A DNA stretch of 64,000 nt from Sideroxydans sp. (GTDB lineage: Bacteria; Pseudomonadota; Gammaproteobacteria; Burkholderiales; Gallionellaceae): positions 341,105-405,104 of the forward strand of contig JAQTTU010000002.1 in the NCBI GenBank assembly GCA_028710605.1, read 5' to 3'. The notes under the pieces were generated by a model. The model did no database searches and was not told the DNA's origin. It saw nothing but the letters and a program-made list of their open reading frames with translations. Shown here piece by piece: positions 27,951 to 36,290 of this stretch. Both the position numbers and the translations under genes were made by a program. The stretch's first letter is position 1, and each line of letters opens with the position of its first letter.

Positions 27951-29384
27951 TTGGCTTATATAACCCCCGGATTATTTATTGACCGGCTCGGTCGGCAGCG
28001 CGGATTGTTGGTGGCGGCATCGCTGATCGCCATCATCGCCGTGGCGGACTATGCGACCGGTTACGCTGTGCGTCTGTCCATCCTTTATCTGGTGCCCATC
28101 GCCATGACTGCTTGGTTGGCTGGCGCGACCATGGGGATTGCGGCGGCAGCGCTGACCAGCATGCTTTGGATGCTCAGCTTCCAATCGGAAAATTTCTACC
28201 TGAATCAGGGTTACTACTTTTGGGAAGCGGGGGTGAAGCTGTGCAGCAATCTTGCATTCGCTTGGTTGATCGCGCGTCTGCGATTGGCTTTGAGTCAGGC
28301 GGACGAGCGATTTTTGCGCGTGCTGGAAGAAATGCGGGCGGCGGTCTATGTCGCCGACGAGCGGCGCGACCAGATCGTGTATGCCAATCCCGAGATGCTG
28401 CGCATTGTCGGAGATACTCGCGCTATCGCACCGAGCGATTTTCAAAAACAGTTTGCGAAAGAACAGGCACATGCCGAAATCCTGTTTGCTACGCAAACCG
28501 GAGAGAACTTTGCTTTAGATACTTTCAAAAACAAGCGCAATGGTCGCTGGTATTTGATGAGAGAAGGAACGATACCCTGGGGTTCTAATCCTGACGTGAA
28601 ACTGCGGGTACTTACCGACATCACCGAACGAATTAATGCCGAACAACTGCGCGAGAAGCATCTTGCAGTTATGCACCAAGCCGCGCAACTGGCGACGCTG
28701 GCAGAGATCGCCACCACGCTGGCGCACGAGATCAATCAGCCGCTGATGGTCATCGCCACCTATACCGAGGCTTGCCAGAATTTGCTGGGTATGCCTGAGA
28801 TAGACCGCGATGAAATATCCATGGCGCTGGTTAAATGCCATAACCAGGCAGTCAGGGCGGCATCCATCATCGAAAGGTTGCGCGAATTCATACGTCAGCG
28901 CCAGCACCGGCCTTCGTTGTGCGATGCGCATGCGATGGTGGAAGAAGCGCTCGGCATCATGCGCTCGTCACTCGATGAGGCGCGCATCACTGTCAATGCT
29001 GACGGAGTAATGCCCGCAATCGCCTTCATGGCGGACAAGCTCCTGATCGTTCAAGTGCTGACCAATTTGATCCGCAACGCGATCGAGGCTATGCGCGGTA
29101 TGGAGCCGGAGCGGCGCGAGCTAAGTGTCGGCATCTCCTTGGCTTCGCGCGAAATTCTGTTTGTGGTCGCGGATCGGGGCTCCGGCTTGGATGCCTCCTC
29201 CAGAGAGTTGGCTTTTGCGCCGTTCTATTCCACCAAACCGAGTGGACTGGGGCTCGGGCTCTCAATTTGCCGTTCGGTGGCCGAAGCTCATGGCGGTCGG
29301 CTTTGGGCAACGGACAATCCCGGCGGCGGCACAATTTTTAATCTATCCCTTCCTATCGACACTAGGGCAGACGATGCAAACTAA
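27951..29384 (+). CDS. Membrane sensor histidine kinase (PAS, FixL/DctS-like)
   Basis: 477 residues, TTG start after an AAGG. An N-terminal block of four to five membrane helices (residues 18-115) is followed by a PAS domain (about 120-225; RVLEEMRAAVYVADERRDQIVYAN), a HisKA helix with the phospho-His in TLAHEINQPLMVIATYTEA and an HATPase_c domain with NLIRNAIEAM, ADRGSGLD and KPSGLGLGLSICRSV. Its 3' end overlaps the FixJ-like regulator by 11 bp, defining its partner. The signal is unknown; neighbours hint at carboxylate or redox sensing. Confidence 0.92.
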   Translation: MAYITPGLFIDRLGRQRGLLVAASLIAIIAVADYATGYAVRLSILYLVPIAMTAWLAGATMGIAAAALTSMLWMLSFQSENFYLNQGYYFWEAGVKLCSNLAFAWLIARLRLALSQADERFLRVLEEMRAAVYVADERRDQIVYANPEMLRIVGDTRAIAPSDFQKQFAKEQAHAEILFATQTGENFALDTFKNKRNGRWYLMREGTIPWGSNPDVKLRVLTDITERINAEQLREKHLAVMHQAAQLATLAEIATTLAHEINQPLMVIATYTEACQNLLGMPEIDRDEISMALVKCHNQAVRAASIIERLREFIRQRQHRPSLCDAHAMVEEALGIMRSSLDEARITVNADGVMPAIAFMADKLLIVQVLTNLIRNAIEAMRGMEPERRELSVGISLASREILFVVADRGSGLDASSRELAFAPFYSTKPSGLGLGLSICRSVAEAHGGRLWATDNPGGGTIFNLSLPIDTRADDAN

Positions 29385-29985
29385 ACAGCAAACGGTGTTC
29401 ATCGTTGATGATGATGAAGATTTGCGAGAAGCGCTTTCCCTGCTCATGCGTTCCGTGGGTTTACGCTCGGAGACTTTTGCTTCGGCCAAGGAATTTCTGC
29501 ATCGGCTCGATCCGAGTGTTTCCGGTTGTCTGGTACTGGACATCCGCATGCCGGGTATGAGCGGCATGGAATTGCAAGCTGAACTGCATAATCGACACAT
29601 CAGGTTGCCTATCGTATTTCTTACTGGCCACGGTGACGTACCTCGGGCTGTCGCGGCGATGAAGGCGGGCGCTTTCGATTTCATCCAGAAACCGCTGGAA
29701 GCGCACAGGCTGGTGATTTCGGTCATGAATGCGTTCAGAGTCGAGAGGGGGGCGGGAAGCCAGCCGGAAGTGGCCGCCGGAAATGCCGAGAAACTGGCCT
29801 TGTTATCAGAACGGCAAATGGGCGTGATGCGGCTACTGCTCGAAGGAAAACAGAACAGCGAAATCGCCGATGCGCTTTGCATCAGCATCAAGACAGTCGA
29901 ATATCACCGCGCGGCTATTCGCAAAAAGCTCGGTGTCGGCAATCTTTCCGAACTCTTCAGGGTTGTGTTCGCGAATCAGAAATAG
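29374..29985 (+). CDS. FixJ/NarL-family response regulator
   Basis: 203 residues from MQTKQQTVFIVDDDEDLRE; the start lies inside the kinase gene (11-bp overlap). The receiver (1-120) has the acidic DDD, phospho-Asp in LVLDIRMPGMSG, Thr in FLTGHGDV and Lys in FIQKPLEAH. The LuxR-type helix-turn-helix (about 138-200) reads LSERQMGVMRLLLEGKQN and IADALCISIKTVEYHRAAI. All phosphorylation residues are intact, in contrast to the divergent OmpR-type gene. Confidence 0.94.
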   Translation: MQTKQQTVFIVDDDEDLREALSLLMRSVGLRSETFASAKEFLHRLDPSVSGCLVLDIRMPGMSGMELQAELHNRHIRLPIVFLTGHGDVPRAVAAMKAGAFDFIQKPLEAHRLVISVMNAFRVERGAGSQPEVAAGNAEKLALLSERQMGVMRLLLEGKQNSEIADALCISIKTVEYHRAAIRKKLGVGNLSELFRVVFANQK

Positions 29986-30016
29986 CGGGCAGGATCGCGC
30001 GTGTCCCAAATCGGCG

Positions 30017-30070
30017 CATAAGCAAAATGTAAGTTAAAAATCAGATAGATGTAAGTCAGTTGGCTGTAAG
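30017..30070 (+). promoter_or_regulatory. Cluster of TGTAAG hexamers upstream of the DUF485-actP operon
   Basis: CATAAG (30017), TGTAAG (30028) and TGTAAG (30050) fall on an 11-bp phase with one degenerate position between; a further TGTAAG is at 30065. They end 85 bp before the DUF485 start. This is the third symporter module with this hexamer in the same orientation. Confidence 0.55.
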
Positions 30071-30154
30071 AATGGGCGCGTAATGTCGCTTCCCGCTGTT
30101 ATAGGGGATCGGGAAAACATCCCTGATCCGTTGTTAATTTATCGGGAGAGAGTT

Positions 30155-30472
30155 ATGTCCAGTAAAAATTTCAATTGGGCGGCGATTGATGCCAACCCAA
30201 AGTTCCAGACACTGCACCGCAAGAAAACCATGTTCCTGTGGGGCTTGATGATCTTCTCGACCATCTTTTATTTCTTGCTGCCGATAGGCGCGGCTTACTA
30301 CCAGGATCTGTTCAAGATCAAGGTGTGGGGCGTGGTCAACTTCGGCATCATGTTTGCGCTGTCTGAGTTCGTCGTGGCATGGGTAATCGCTTTCGTGTAT
30401 TCGAAGAAGGCCAATGCCGAATTCGACGCGATGGCGCTAGAGATCATCAACAACTTGAAAGCGGGAGCATAA
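30155..30472 (+). CDS. DUF485 small inner-membrane protein (YjcH-like, ActP partner)
   Basis: 105 residues from MSSKNFNWAAIDANPKF; the ATG at 30155 follows GGGAGAG, whereas the ATG at 30083 has no ribosome site. Two membrane segments (TMFLWGLMIFSTIFYFLLPIG and GVVNFGIMFALSEFVVAWVIAFVY) match DUF485. In enterobacteria yjcH precedes actP in the acs operon; the same order is seen here, with a 2-bp gap. Confidence 0.93.
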   Translation: MSSKNFNWAAIDANPKFQTLHRKKTMFLWGLMIFSTIFYFLLPIGAAYYQDLFKIKVWGVVNFGIMFALSEFVVAWVIAFVYSKKANAEFDAMALEIINNLKAGA

Positions 30473-30474
30473 CG

Positions 30475-32556
30475 ATGAAATCGATGCTAAATAAATTAGT
30501 TTTTTCCGCAGCGGCGCTGGGTGTCAGCGGCTCTGCCTTCGCGGCAGGCGCGGTTGCCGATGAGTGGAAGTGGCTGACCTTCGCCGTGTTCGGCGTGATC
30601 ATCGCCGTCACGATGGCCATCACCTACTGGGCGGCACGCACCACACACACCACGTCCGAGTTCTATGCGGCGGGTCGTTCGGTGAGCGGTATCCAGAACG
30701 GCTGGGCGATTGCGGGCGACTATCTATCCGCCGCGTCTTTCCTCGGTATCGCCGGTCTGATCTCGCTGTACGGTTATGACGGCTTCATGTATTCCGTGGG
30801 TTGGCTGGTGGCTTACATCACCGTGTTGCTGGTGATCGCCGAACCTTGCCGCAACATCGGCAAATACACCATGGGCGACATCCTGGCCTTCCGTAACGAT
30901 CCGAAGAAGACCAAGACCGTGGCGGCGCTTTCCACCATCACCGTTTCGACGTTCTACCTGACCGCGCAAATGGTCGGCGGCGGCGTGCTGATCAAGACCC
31001 TGATCGGTATCGACTATGAAACCTCGATCATCGGTGTCGGCATCCTGATGCTGGCCTATGTGGTGTTCGGCGGCATGAAGGCAACCACCTGGGTGCAGAT
31101 CACCAAAGCGGTACTGCTGGTGATCGCTTCCCTGATCCTCGTGTTGCTGGTGTGGATGCCTTACGGTTTCAGCTTGCCGGCTTATCTGCAAGCCGTGATC
31201 GGTGACGATAAAGTTATCGCACAAGTGGCCAAGCTGCTGGGCGATTCCGCATCCAGCATGAGCAAAGAAGAGCTCGGCCAGCGCTTCCTTGAGCCGGGTC
31301 TGTTCCTGAAGAACCCGATTGACCAGATTTCTCTGGGCATGGCGCTGGTGTTCGGTACAGCCGGTATGCCGCACATCCTGATGCGTTTCTTCACTGTGCC
31401 GACCGCACAAGCAGCGCGCACCTCGGTGATCTGGGCGATGGCGATCATCGGCGGTTTCTACGTGCTGACTCTGTTCCTCGGTACCGGTGCTGCAATGCTG
31501 GTTGGCCCTGCCAAGATCGCTTCGGTTGACGCGGGCGGCAATATGGCCGGTCCGTTGCTGGCGCAATACTTGGGCGGCGGTGCGGATTCCCTGATGGGTA
31601 ACTTCATGTTGGCCTTCGTGGCGGCGGTCGCTTTCGCCACCATCGTTGCCGTGGTTGCCGGTCTGGTGTTGGCTGCCGCTTCCGCGATGGCGCACGACAT
31701 CTACGTCGGCGTTATCCGTGGCGACCATGCCACACCGAAAGAGCAAGTGGTCGCCGCACGTGTCGCATCCGTACTCGTCGGCATCATCGCCATCACCGTC
31801 GGCATCATGGCCAAAGGCCAGAACGTGGCGCACCTTGTGGCACTGGCTTTCGCCGTGGCCGCATCGAGCAACTTGCCCGCCGTGTTCCTCACGCTGTACT
31901 GGAAGAAGTGCAACACTACCGGCATCATGCTGGGCATGATCGTTGGTGCAGTGACCGCGATCGGACTGGTGATGATTTCGCCCAACATGACTTATCCGAA
32001 GGCGGTGATCTCCGGCGCGAACAAGGTGTTGAACGGTGAACCGGCAGTACCGGCCAAGGAAGCCAAGCCCGCTGTTGAGCGCTCCAGCTTCATGTGCGAG
32101 CTGTTTGCCTTGGACGGTTGCGTGCTGGCAAAACCGGCACAACCCGCGACTCCCGAGAAGCCCGCCAAACCGGGGGTCATCGAGAAGCTGGCTGGCCTGA
32201 ACGCCAAGCTGCCAGCGATGGAAACTGCTTTGCCAACGATCACCGATGCTGCTGCGAAAGCTGCGGCCGAGGCTGACATCGCCAAGGTGAAAAAGGACAT
32301 CGCAACAGCAGAAGCGGCCAAGGCCAAAGCTGAGGGTGACCTGAAGAAGGTTGAAGGTCAGACCACCAGCATGATGGGCTTGGAAAAGCCGTTCTTTCTG
32401 TTGAAGAACCCCGGCTTGATCTCCATCCCGCTGGGCTTCCTGATGGTGATTTTGGGTTCTCTGTTTACCCGCGATAAGCGTGCGGAAGAAATGTGGGACG
32501 AACTCTACGTGCGCCAGAACACCGGCATCAACGCAGAAGCTGCAACAGCACACTAA
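30475..32556 (+). CDS. actP: Cation/acetate symporter ActP with a C-terminal helical insert
   Basis: 693 residues from MKSMLNKLVFSAAALG; GGGAG upstream. SSS family with about 13-14 helices; ActP-like blocks: TSEFYAAGRSVSGIQNGWAIAGDYLSAASFLGI (in part), MVGGGVLIKTLIGI, GTAGMPHILMRFFTVP, FATIVAVVAGLVLAAASAMAHD. E. coli ActP has about 549 residues; the excess is an Ala/Lys/Pro-rich hydrophilic stretch of about 110 residues (approximately 520-640) before the last helix, containing CELFALDGC with two Cys and a coiled-coil-like AAKAAAEADIAKVKKDIATA. Takes up acetate or related carboxylates with Na+ or H+. Confidence 0.93.
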   Translation: MKSMLNKLVFSAAALGVSGSAFAAGAVADEWKWLTFAVFGVIIAVTMAITYWAARTTHTTSEFYAAGRSVSGIQNGWAIAGDYLSAASFLGIAGLISLYGYDGFMYSVGWLVAYITVLLVIAEPCRNIGKYTMGDILAFRNDPKKTKTVAALSTITVSTFYLTAQMVGGGVLIKTLIGIDYETSIIGVGILMLAYVVFGGMKATTWVQITKAVLLVIASLILVLLVWMPYGFSLPAYLQAVIGDDKVIAQVAKLLGDSASSMSKEELGQRFLEPGLFLKNPIDQISLGMALVFGTAGMPHILMRFFTVPTAQAARTSVIWAMAIIGGFYVLTLFLGTGAAMLVGPAKIASVDAGGNMAGPLLAQYLGGGADSLMGNFMLAFVAAVAFATIVAVVAGLVLAAASAMAHDIYVGVIRGDHATPKEQVVAARVASVLVGIIAITVGIMAKGQNVAHLVALAFAVAASSNLPAVFLTLYWKKCNTTGIMLGMIVGAVTAIGLVMISPNMTYPKAVISGANKVLNGEPAVPAKEAKPAVERSSFMCELFALDGCVLAKPAQPATPEKPAKPGVIEKLAGLNAKLPAMETALPTITDAAAKAAAEADIAKVKKDIATAEAAKAKAEGDLKKVEGQTTSMMGLEKPFFLLKNPGLISIPLGFLMVILGSLFTRDKRAEEMWDELYVRQNTGINAEAATAH

Positions 32557-32584
32557 TAATTACTACAGCACAGTATCAATTAAA

Positions 32585-32611
32585 CCCCGCCCTTACCGGC
32601 GGGGTTTTTTT
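32585..32611 (+). terminator. Rho-independent terminator after actP
   Basis: CCCCGCC-CTTACC-GGCGGGG followed by seven T, 28 bp after the actP stop. The remaining 180 bp to the NapC gene show no feature I can support. Confidence 0.95.
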
Positions 32612-32793
32612 ATGCAAACTAAATATGCTGGTAAGCTGTGATAACGCGCAGACGCGTTGAACTGGTCCGTTTGAGGCATTGACGATGCCGGTTAGTCTGG
32701 TAGGGTGACATTCTGAGTGGTACTAGGAAAAAGGGGGCGGCATGGGGGAAATCAGTTTTGTTTTGATTCCGATGGTTTTCTGTGGAGAAATTC

Positions 32794-33390
32794 ATGGATA
32801 AAAACCTGGGAATGATTGAGCGTACACGGAATTTTCTCTGCAAACCGAGCGCCAAATATTCGGTATTGGCGATTGCTGTCGTGAGCATATTTCTGGGGGT
32901 AATTCTTTGGGGCGGCTTCAACACCGGCATGGAAGCGACCAACGAAATGGCATTCTGCATTTCCTGCCATGAGATGAGCGATAACATCTACCCGGAATAC
33001 AAAAAAACCGTCCACTTCTCGAACCGGGTCGGCGTGCGCGCGATCTGCTCCGATTGTCATGTACCCAAATCTTGGGGCTACAAGCTGTTGCGCAAAATTG
33101 AAGCCAGCCGCGAACTGTGGGGCAAGGTGGTCGGGCATGTATCAACCAAGGAAAAATTTGAGTCGCATCGCATGGAGATGGCGACCCGCGAATGGGCGCG
33201 CATGAAAGCGTCGGACTCGCGCGAATGCCGCAACTGCCACACTTTCGATGCCATGCGCGTGTCCGTGGACAAACAGGCCGTGTACGCAAAACACATGAAG
33301 GCGAAAGATGCAGGCAAGACCTGCATCGACTGCCACAAAGGTATCGCCCACCTGTTGCCGCGCGAGTATGTGGATCCCGATGAGGAGTAA
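32794..33390 (+). CDS. NapC/NirT-family tetraheme cytochrome c (CymA-like paralogue)
   Basis: 198 residues from MDKNLGMIERTRN, the ATG preceded by GGAG. One N-terminal anchor helix (YSVLAIAVVSIFLGVILWGG) and four heme motifs CISCH, CSDCH, CRNCH and CIDCH. Family members oxidise menaquinol/ubiquinol, or run in reverse, and pass electrons to periplasmic cytochromes. It is clearly paralogous to the gene at 50491-51087: they share PSAKYSVLAI, GCHEM/SCHEM, DCHVPK, KHMKAK and EYVDP. It stands alone between actP and a two-component pair, with no partner reductase nearby. Confidence 0.93.
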   Translation: MDKNLGMIERTRNFLCKPSAKYSVLAIAVVSIFLGVILWGGFNTGMEATNEMAFCISCHEMSDNIYPEYKKTVHFSNRVGVRAICSDCHVPKSWGYKLLRKIEASRELWGKVVGHVSTKEKFESHRMEMATREWARMKASDSRECRNCHTFDAMRVSVDKQAVYAKHMKAKDAGKTCIDCHKGIAHLLPREYVDPDEE

Positions 33391-33424
33391 TGCTGCATTG
33401 AAACCCGTGAACTGCGCTGACTTT

Positions 33425-33477
33425 TGTAGGTCGGGTTTCAACCCGACAAGTTGTGTCGGGATAAATCCCGACCTACA
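33425..33477. repeat. Palindromic repeat, family C
   Basis: TGTAGGTCGGGTTTCAACCCGAC, a TTGTG spacer, TCGGGATAAATCCCGA and CCTACA (two tandem hairpins). It lies between the convergent NapC and sensor kinase genes. Confidence 0.88.
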
Positions 33478-33501
33478 AATGCGTAAGGATCATGGGGCGG
33501 A

Positions 33502-34881
33502 TTAAGGAAGCAGCGGGAAGCGCACGCTGATGCGCGTTCCCACCCCGTCTTTTCCGGCATCCAGAAGCAATTCGGCGTTATGGCGTTTGGCGACTTCGGC
33601 CACGATGGACAGGCCCAGTCCGCTGCCGCTCTGGCCGCTGCCGAGGATGCGGTAGAACCGCTCAAATACGCGCTCGCGGTGTTGCGGGTCGATGCCGGGG
33701 CCGTTGTCTTCCACGCTCAATTCGATGCAACTCAGCGCGACTTTGACACTGACGGTGATGTGCCCGCTTTCGGGGGTATAGCGGATGGCGTTGTCGATCA
33801 GGTTGTTGAGCATCTCCGTCAGGCTGCCGGCATCCCCCCGCACCAATGCCGCAACGCTTGCTCCTTCGTAGCCCAGATCAATGTTTTTCTCCAGCGCAAT
33901 CGGCACCCAGTTGACGGTGCATTCCTGTGCCAGTTGGTTGAGGTTCAGCGCCACAAAACTTTCGGTGCTTTGTCCGCCCGGTTCGTTGCGCGCCAGTGCC
34001 AGCAACTGGTTGACCAGACGGATGCCGTGGCGGGTGCTGGTGAGGATGTAGTTAAGTGATTGTTGTTTGCGTTGCGGGTCGGTTTCGCGCAAGGCCAGTT
34101 CGGATTGCGTCTTCAGTCCGGCGAACGGGGTGCGCAGCTGGTGTGCGGCATCGGCCACGAAGCGTTGCTGCGCCGCCATCACCTGTTTCAGCCGTTCCAG
34201 CAAATCGTTCACCGCGTCGATCAGCGGGCGTACTTCGGCGGGTGCTTTGCTGCCGTCGAGCTGGCTCAAGTCATCGCGTTTGCGGTTCACCACTTCGCGC
34301 CGCAGGCGTTCCAGCGGCCGCAATCCTTGCTTCAAACCATACCAGACCACGGCCAGCGCGATCAGCGTCAGCAGTAATTGCGGGATCACGATGTTGGCCA
34401 GAATGCCGCGAATCAATGCCTGCCGCTGCTGCGTGGTTTCGGACACATGCAATTGCAGCGTTTTGCCGTTGGAGTTGAAGGTCAGGCTGACCATGCGCGT
34501 TTTCTGCCCTTCGCGTTCGCCGTTGCTGAACAGCGGCCCGGTTCTGCCGCGCCGGTAGGAAAGCGGGCGCAAGGTGTTGCCGTTGCCCGCCAGTTTTCTG
34601 CCTTCGCCATCGGTCACGGTATAGACCACGCTGTCCGGCATGCCCAGATCGGAGCCGTCGGGCAGGAGCGGAATTACATCCAGCTGTTCGTGCCCGCTGC
34701 CCAGCTTGAGCAGATCGGCCACCGCGTTGGCGCGTTGCAGCAGTACCAGATCGTAGGGCTGGTTGGCGTAGTTGATGGTGGCGAAGTATCCCACCACGGT
34801 ACTGACCAGCCACAGCAGGTAAAGGGAGATCAACAACCTCTGCATCAGGTAGCTGCGCAGAGAACGGATGTTGGTTTCCAT
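33502..34881 (-). CDS. Two-component sensor histidine kinase (TctE/QseC-like)
   Basis: 459 residues. Two membrane helices (about 12-34 and 165-188) enclose a periplasmic sensor domain of about 130 residues. A linker (LRPLERLRREVVNRK) leads to HisKA with the phospho-His in DAAHQLRTPFAGLKTQSE and an HATPase_c domain (NNLIDNAIRYTPE, DNGPGID, GSGLGLSIVAEVAKRH). It is downstream of, and co-directional with, the response regulator at 35188-35871. TctE-type kinases often sense tricarboxylates; here the flanking symporters suggest a carboxylate signal (inferred). Confidence 0.93.
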   Translation of the reverse strand: METNIRSLRSYLMQRLLISLYLLWLVSTVVGYFATINYANQPYDLVLLQRANAVADLLKLGSGHEQLDVIPLLPDGSDLGMPDSVVYTVTDGEGRKLAGNGNTLRPLSYRRGRTGPLFSNGEREGQKTRMVSLTFNSNGKTLQLHVSETTQQRQALIRGILANIVIPQLLLTLIALAVVWYGLKQGLRPLERLRREVVNRKRDDLSQLDGSKAPAEVRPLIDAVNDLLERLKQVMAAQQRFVADAAHQLRTPFAGLKTQSELALRETDPQRKQQSLNYILTSTRHGIRLVNQLLALARNEPGGQSTESFVALNLNQLAQECTVNWVPIALEKNIDLGYEGASVAALVRGDAGSLTEMLNNLIDNAIRYTPESGHITVSVKVALSCIELSVEDNGPGIDPQHRERVFERFYRILGSGQSGSGLGLSIVAEVAKRHNAELLLDAGKDGVGTRISVRFPLLP

Positions 34882-34966
34882 GAAACTCCTTCTGATGGGT
34901 GAGGCCGATTATTTGTGCCGCGAGCGACTTATCCTAAGCCGGACAAGCCGGAACCAAAATGATTTG

Positions 34967-35046
34967 CACGCGGAGGCGCGGAGGTCGCGGAGAAACACTA
35001 TTCACTTCCGCATTGTTTTTCTCCGTGCCCTCCGCGCCTCCGCGTG
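34967..35046. repeat. Inverted repeat of CGCGGAGG units within the regulator-kinase operon
   Basis: The left arm starting CACGCGGAGGCGCGGAGG and ending GCGGAGAAA pairs with a right arm TTTCTCCGTGCCCTCCGCG...CGCGTG around a 22-bp loop. Together with a family-D repeat it fills the 306-bp gap between the response regulator and kinase genes. The rest of that gap shows nothing I can identify. Confidence 0.75.
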
Positions 35047-35111
35047 AGAAATTCTTGTCCTGTTTTGACATCATTGAACCGGTAAGTAACTAAAACGGCA
35101 GCTGAGGTATT

Positions 35112-35171
35112 TGTAGGTGCGAATTTATTCGCACATAACTCGACAAACGTGCGAATGAATTCGCACCTACA
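35112..35171. repeat. Palindromic repeat, family D (TGTAGGTGCGAATTTATTCGCAC)
   Basis: Two hairpins GTGCGAAT-TTATTCGCAC and GTGCGAAT-GAATTCGCAC lie between TGTAGG and CCTACA ends. Other copies: 44228, 47095, 49258 and 60743. Confidence 0.9.
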
Positions 35172-35187
35172 TGAGTCGCACTTATCA

Positions 35188-35871
35188 TCACGCCGACTTG
35201 GAGGCCATGTTGTCGATCACATAACCCAGTCCGCGAATGGTGCGTATGGTCACCCCGGCGGGTTCGATCTTTTTGCGCAGGCGGTGGATATAGACTTCGA
35301 TGGCATTGTTGCTGGCCTCTTCCGAATAGCTGTACAGCCGTTCCAGCAATTGCTCCTTGCTCACTACCCAGCCGGTGCGCAGCATCAGCGCTTCGAGCAC
35401 GCTCAACTCGCGCGTGGTCAGTTCCAGATTGGCTCCGTTGATCGTGGCGCGCCGCCCGACGCTGTCGAAGGTCAGCGTGCCGCAACTGTAAACCGGATTC
35501 ACGCCGCACTGTCCGCGCCGCATCAAGGCGCGTACCCGCGCTTCCAGTTCCGGCAGACTGAACGGTTTAATCATGTAGTCGTCCGCACCCAGATCCAGAC
35601 CTTTGACGCGGTCGCCTTCGGCATCGCGCGCGGTGAGAATAATCACCGGCACCTGCTTGTTTTTTTCGCGCAGGCCGCGCAGCACACTGAAGCCGTCCAC
35701 TTTGGGCAACCCCAGATCGAGGATCACCAGATCGAACGGCTGCTCGCCGCTGAGAATCAAGCGGGCGGCCAAGCCGTCTTTGACGCAATCGACGGCATAG
35801 CCGGACTGACGCATAGAGTGGCACAAACCGTCGGCCAAAACTTCATCGTCTTCGGCAATCAAAATACGCAT
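35188..35871 (-). CDS. OmpR-family response regulator (TctD/QseB-like)
   Basis: 227 residues, MRILIAEDDEVLADGL. Receiver with acidic pair, phospho-Asp in LVILDLGLPKVDG, Thr in IILTARDAEG and Lys in YMIKPFSLPE; winged-helix domain with ELSVLEALMLRTGWVVSKEQ and YIHRLRKKIEPAGVTIRTIRG. It has 6 bp between its start codon and a TGTAAG-N5-TGTAAG box, and no Shine-Dalgarno, so it may be autoregulated and translated from a very short leader. It is the best candidate for the protein that binds the TGTAAG boxes of the three symporter modules. Confidence 0.94.
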   Translation of the reverse strand: MRILIAEDDEVLADGLCHSMRQSGYAVDCVKDGLAARLILSGEQPFDLVILDLGLPKVDGFSVLRGLREKNKQVPVIILTARDAEGDRVKGLDLGADDYMIKPFSLPELEARVRALMRRGQCGVNPVYSCGTLTFDSVGRRATINGANLELTTRELSVLEALMLRTGWVVSKEQLLERLYSYSEEASNNAIEVYIHRLRKKIEPAGVTIRTIRGLGYVIDNMASKSA

Positions 35872-35876
35872 CGGAA

Positions 35877-35893
35877 TGTAAGTGGCTTGTAAG
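35877..35893. promoter_or_regulatory. TGTAAG-N5-TGTAAG direct repeat in the divergent regulator-symporter gap
   Basis: Two exact hexamers 11 bp apart, read on the plus strand towards the DUF4212/symporter genes (134 bp away) and touching the start of the minus-strand response regulator gene. Confidence 0.65.
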
Positions 35894-36026
35894 AATTGAG
35901 GGTTAACTTCCTGCTACGCTGTGGCAAAATCACACCATCCATCGCGGGGCTATTCTAAGTGGAAGAGGCTAATTGTCCAAGCCGCTCCTGCAATGGGCGA
36001 ATGGGCTATCCGGGGTAAAGAAAACC

Positions 36027-36290
36027 ATGCAACTCACCGAGCAGCACAAACACTATTGGCGCAGGAATCTGCGCTTGACCGGTTCGCTGCTGGCAATCTG
36101 GTTCGGGGTCACTTTCGTGGTCGGCTGGTTTGCGCGGGATTTGCAGCACATCACCTTTCTCGGCTTTCCGCTCCCGTTCTATATGGCAGCACAGGGCGCG
36201 CTGCTGGTTTATGTCGGTCTGGTCGGATACTACGCGTACTGCATGGGCAAGCTGGATATTGAATACGGCGTGCAGGAAGGCGATCAGTAA
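36027..36290 (+). CDS. DUF4212 small symporter subunit (second copy)
   Basis: 87 residues from MQLTEQHKHYWRRNLRLTG. Two helices (LTGSLLAIWFGVTFVVGWFA and LPFYMAAQGALLVYVGLVGYY) and the tail GKLDIEYGVQEGDQ match the copy at 24617. The TAATG overlap with the next gene couples the two subunits. An upstream in-frame ATG at 35973 adds residues without family support. Confidence 0.9.
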   Translation: MQLTEQHKHYWRRNLRLTGSLLAIWFGVTFVVGWFARDLQHITFLGFPLPFYMAAQGALLVYVGLVGYYAYCMGKLDIEYGVQEGDQ

